Positions 4,767-7,205 of a DNA stretch of 7,205 nucleotides are shown here, piece by piece. Both the position numbers and the translations under genes were made by a program. The notes below the pieces were generated by a model. That model was not told the DNA's origin. It worked only from the letters and a program-made list of their open reading frames with translations, and did not search any database. Within the stretch, counting starts at the first letter, position 1, and every line of letters begins with the position of its first letter. Source of the stretch: JAICLL01 sp035252155 (lineage in GTDB: Bacteria; Planctomycetota; Planctomycetia; Pirellulales; JAICIG01); the NCBI GenBank assembly GCA_035252155.1, contig DATFDL010000483.1, positions 1 through 7,205 on the forward strand, given 5' to 3'.

Positions 4767-6998
4767 TTACAGGCGGAAGTTAAACGTCTGCGTTACATAG
4801 CGCCAGAGACGATGACCCAGCGTGCGCGGCGCGGTGTGAACGCGAGCGCGCCCTTTCAGGCCGATCTTTAACATGCCTTCGGGATCGTCCAACGGCACGC
4901 GCACCTGATACGAGATGGCCTGCGGACGCTCGACGCCCGACTCGTCGGTCTTGGTGGCCAACTCGCCGCCAGACTTGTTCGAGAGCGATTTGGGGCTGAC
5001 CCGCAACGGCTCGTTGGCGATTTCGGTGATCTCGCCGCGCAACAGGTCGAACGGCGCTTCGTCGAGCTTGATGTCCACTTCTTGGCCGATGCGTAGATAC
5101 TGAACGTCGGCCTGATCGACCACCAGGTTGGCCTCCATGCGGCGGGGGTCGCCCACTTGGCAGAAGAAGACGCCCTTGTTCAAGTACGTGCCCAGGTTTC
5201 GCTCTTCCAACGGCGTGCCCCACCAGCTCGAGAGTTGCTTGTCGTTTTGATGCCGGGCCTCCTCGGGCGCGGGCAACACCGTGCCCGACACCGGCGACGT
5301 CAACGTCAACCGTTGCAGGTCGATCTGCCGTTTTTCCAGTTGTTCTTCAATGGCGGCCAAGGCGGCCCGCACCGTTTCGGCCTCGAGCTTGGCGTCTTGA
5401 TCGCGGAACCTCTGCCGCTCGAGGCTCCGCAACTGCGTGCGGTTCTGGTCGCGCTCGCCCTCCAAGTTGGCGATGTCGAGCTGCACGTCCAAGTTGCTCA
5501 GCTTGGCCAGCGTGGTGTCTTTCTCGACCACATCGCCCGCTTTCACGAGCACTTCGTCCAGTTCGCCCGGCACATTCACAAAAATCTTTTGAGCGTCGCG
5601 CGGCTGCACTTCAAACGTGCAATAGACCCGGTGCGGCAGCGGGATGAAAAACACCGCCAGCAACACCGCCGCAATGACGCCCAGCGTGGCATACATCCGC
5701 GGTTTCTTCACTTTTTCGATCCTCCCCGGAACGTAAAAGAATTTGCCCAGCTTCCAAAACGGCTGCACCAGCAGTCCGTACAGCGCCGCCACACCAATGA
5801 TCTGCCCGATGATCTCCAGCCGGTACGGTCGCCACACTTCGTACAAGAACCACAGAATCGAAAACACCACCACCCACCGATAGATCGCCGCGGCCACGCT
5901 GTAGAGGGCAAAGAAGATCTGATTGCGTTCGGGCAGAAACGGGTCTTCTTGCGGCTCCAGCCCCAGGCACCACTCGCCGAGCTTGCGGTTGAGAATGTCG
6001 GTGGCCTTTTGCCGCAGGTTGGGAATCTCGATCACGTCCGAAAGAATGTAGTAGCCGTCGTACCGCAGCAGCGGGTTGCTGTTGAACATCAGCGTGCTGA
6101 CCGAGCAGACGAACATCGTGCTCAGGCAGAGATGGTTGAGCAAGCCCGGCTCGCTAAACCACCAGATGAAGGTGCAGATCGAGGCGATGACCATCTCGAT
6201 ATACATGCCGGCGGCGCCGATCGCCGCGCGGTGCCACTTGTTGGGCAGCATCCACGAATCGGACACGTTGCAATAGAGGCAGGGCGTAAGCACCAGCAGC
6301 ATTACGCCCATCTCGTGGCATTCGCCGCCGAAGTGTTTGCAAGTCAGCCCGTGACCAAACTCGTGAATGACCTTGGTCACGCCCAGGGCGATCGAGAGCA
6401 AAAAGGCGTTTTTCAGGTTGAAGAACTGGTGGAACGAGGGCAGCTTCGATTGAAACACGTCGAACTGCACCAGCACCAGCGACAGCGCCGACAGGCCCAG
6501 CAGGCAGCAGATCAGCACGGCCCACCGCGAATAGATCCACTTCATCTTGGGATAGAGCCAGTTCAGCAGCCGGTCGGGATCGATGCCCTTGAACCGAATC
6601 GAAAGCACATTGCTGAGCCGGTTCATCCATTCCTTGCGCCAGCGTTCGTTGCGGCGCAGCAAAAGCTGATGCCCCTGACCGGGCACGTTGGCTACAATCA
6701 ACCCGCTGCGGTGCAGCATGCCGATAAACTGCTGCAACTCTTCGATGCCGATCTTTTGCGGCGGGAACTGGGCCTCGAATTCTTCCTTGATTTCGTCGAG
6801 GCTGGTGTAGCCGTCGAGCATTTGAAGGATGGCGTATTCTTCTTCCTGAAAGCGAAAGTAGTTCAACCCCACCGGCTCCTTGACCACCCAGTAGCTGCGG
6901 CCCTGGTAGCGGTGCTTGCGGGCCGTCAGATCGGGCCGCGCGCGCATCGCCAGCTTGCGGGCGGAACTGGAGACCAGACTGTCGGCAAGGGTGAGCAT
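4767..6998 (-). CDS. PqqD-like / M50 metalloprotease / HlyD-like adaptor fusion membrane protein
   Basis: The product has 743 residues. An in-frame TAA lies directly before the ATG at 6998; no Shine-Dalgarno sequence is visible. Residues about 28-105 resemble a PqqD-type peptide-binding winged-helix domain. The M50 (site-2 protease-like) core carries the zinc motif HEFGH at 212-216 and a distal NPLLRYDGY at 308-316, whose D314 is the expected third ligand. Hydrophobic helices lie near 158-178, 196-212, 258-280, 286-305, 364-386, 393-412 and 435-453. An adaptor region follows: lipoyl/barrel-sandwich half (472-502), short coiled coil (about 505-563), second half (564-578) and a beta-barrel-like segment (609-662). 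Proteins of this type occur near secretion or peptide-maturation genes. The likely role is intramembrane proteolysis or export of an unknown substrate. No precursor peptide, ABC transporter or radical-SAM gene is visible here; partners could lie beyond 7205. Confidence 0.92.
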   Translation of the reverse strand: MLTLADSLVSSSARKLAMRARPDLTARKHRYQGRSYWVVKEPVGLNYFRFQEEEYAILQMLDGYTSLDEIKEEFEAQFPPQKIGIEELQQFIGMLHRSGLIVANVPGQGHQLLLRRNERWRKEWMNRLSNVLSIRFKGIDPDRLLNWLYPKMKWIYSRWAVLICCLLGLSALSLVLVQFDVFQSKLPSFHQFFNLKNAFLLSIALGVTKVIHEFGHGLTCKHFGGECHEMGVMLLVLTPCLYCNVSDSWMLPNKWHRAAIGAAGMYIEMVIASICTFIWWFSEPGLLNHLCLSTMFVCSVSTLMFNSNPLLRYDGYYILSDVIEIPNLRQKATDILNRKLGEWCLGLEPQEDPFLPERNQIFFALYSVAAAIYRWVVVFSILWFLYEVWRPYRLEIIGQIIGVAALYGLLVQPFWKLGKFFYVPGRIEKVKKPRMYATLGVIAAVLLAVFFIPLPHRVYCTFEVQPRDAQKIFVNVPGELDEVLVKAGDVVEKDTTLAKLSNLDVQLDIANLEGERDQNRTQLRSLERQRFRDQDAKLEAETVRAALAAIEEQLEKRQIDLQRLTLTSPVSGTVLPAPEEARHQNDKQLSSWWGTPLEERNLGTYLNKGVFFCQVGDPRRMEANLVVDQADVQYLRIGQEVDIKLDEAPFDLLRGEITEIANEPLRVSPKSLSNKSGGELATKTDESGVERPQAISYQVRVPLDDPEGMLKIGLKGRARVHTAPRTLGHRLWRYVTQTFNFRL

Positions 6999-7015
6999 TT
7001 AGAAAGGACGTTGTA

Positions 7016-7043
7016 TTTATGATCGATGCGGCTCTGTAGGGAA
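7016..7043 (-). promoter_or_regulatory. Weak candidate promoter for the M50/HlyD gene
   Basis: Read on the minus strand, TTCCCT (7043-7038) and CATAAA (7021-7016) are 16 nt apart and stand in an AT-richer patch just upstream of the start codon. The leader would be only about 10 nt and has no Shine-Dalgarno sequence. Match to consensus is partial, so the call is tentative. Confidence 0.2.
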
Positions 7044-7081
7044 CGGATTCCGTGCCCTTTATCCGCGGCGGAAGCCGAGCA

Positions 7082-7160
7082 GTAGCTCCGACACTCCGTG
7101 GCGGAGACTGCCCGGTCGCCGAAGGCGACCGCGAACCCCGTCACGGAGTGCCGGGGCTAC
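7082..7160. repeat. Palindromic intergenic element with nested hairpin
   Basis: Arms 7082-7100 and 7142-7160 are inverted repeats of 19 bp with two mismatches (outer sequence GTAGC/GCTAC, inner ACTCCGTG/CACGGAGT). The 41-nt loop holds a perfect 8-bp stem with a GAA loop (7113-7131; GGTCGCC facing GGCGACC). CTCCG and CGGAG flanking TGG (7094-7106) allow an alternative small stem. This looks like a REP/MITE-type noncoding repeat rather than a gene. I see no feature in the flanking 7044-7081 or 7161-7205. Confidence 0.7.
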
Positions 7161-7205
7161 CTTGGTTGTTCGGTTATTTTCGTCGCGAGGCCTGCGCCTG
7201 CCGGT

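Noticed and set aside
5301..5340. R-x3-L-x6-S motif (R557, L561, S568) as a TolC-docking site in the adaptor region
   Set aside because: The spacing fits the motif known from tripartite efflux adaptors, but it lies where the second helix runs into the lipoyl half (LTLTSPVSG), not at the coiled-coil tip where docking occurs, so it is probably coincidental.
5157..7022. A 621-codon open frame on the plus strand opposite the M50/HlyD gene
   Set aside because: Its product is rich in Arg, His, Gln and Val without any recognisable domain, and it lies exactly antisense to a gene with clear motifs (HEFGH, NPLLRYDGY). It is explained by the GC-rich codon pattern of the true gene.

Overview
The window reads as chromosomal DNA of a planctomycete, probably of the Pirellulales/Gemmatales type. 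This is an inference from gene content: squalene-cyclase-like toroid repeat proteins with an N-terminal zinc ribbon and membrane anchor, a lysine-rich histone-H1-like protein, and a PqqD-like/M50 protease/HlyD-like fusion protein. The DNA is GC-rich throughout, and I see no rRNA, tRNA, CRISPR array, transposase or phage gene.

Layout. Positions 3-2000 (+) hold the 3' part of a gene whose start lies outside the window. It encodes one incomplete and one complete alpha-alpha toroid module of the prenyltransferase/squalene-cyclase repeat type. Its stop codon overlaps the GTG start of a second gene of the same family (1997-4120, +), preceded by a good Shine-Dalgarno sequence. The second protein has a cytoplasmic CxxC zinc ribbon, one transmembrane helix, a long hydrophilic linker and one toroid module. 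The linker contains twelve 8-nt tandem units that translate into four 8-residue units. Together the two genes carry about two and a half copies of one roughly 1.2-1.3 kb module, clearly produced by duplication and fusion and probably still exchanging sequence. A short gene for a lysine-rich DNA-binding protein follows (4239-4604, +), with its own plausible promoter.

A convergent junction follows, with a long imperfect hairpin (4642-4721) and a trace of a CCCTGAA-type short repeat. On the minus strand lies a 743-residue membrane protein (6998-4767) that joins a PqqD-like domain, an M50 (site-2 protease type) metalloprotease core and a HlyD-like adaptor region. The last 200 bases are noncoding and contain a second palindromic element (7082-7160), with a perfect small hairpin nested in its loop.

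How the genes relate. The two toroid genes are translationally coupled, and their products are predicted to work as a membrane-anchored or exported pair; their biochemical role is unknown. No toroid module shows the DxDD acid motif of squalene-hopene cyclase, so true triterpene cyclisation is unlikely. The histone-like gene and the M50/HlyD gene look like independent units. The least explained parts are the modular toroid pair with its octanucleotide-built linker and the cysteine/His/Asp positions conserved in every module.
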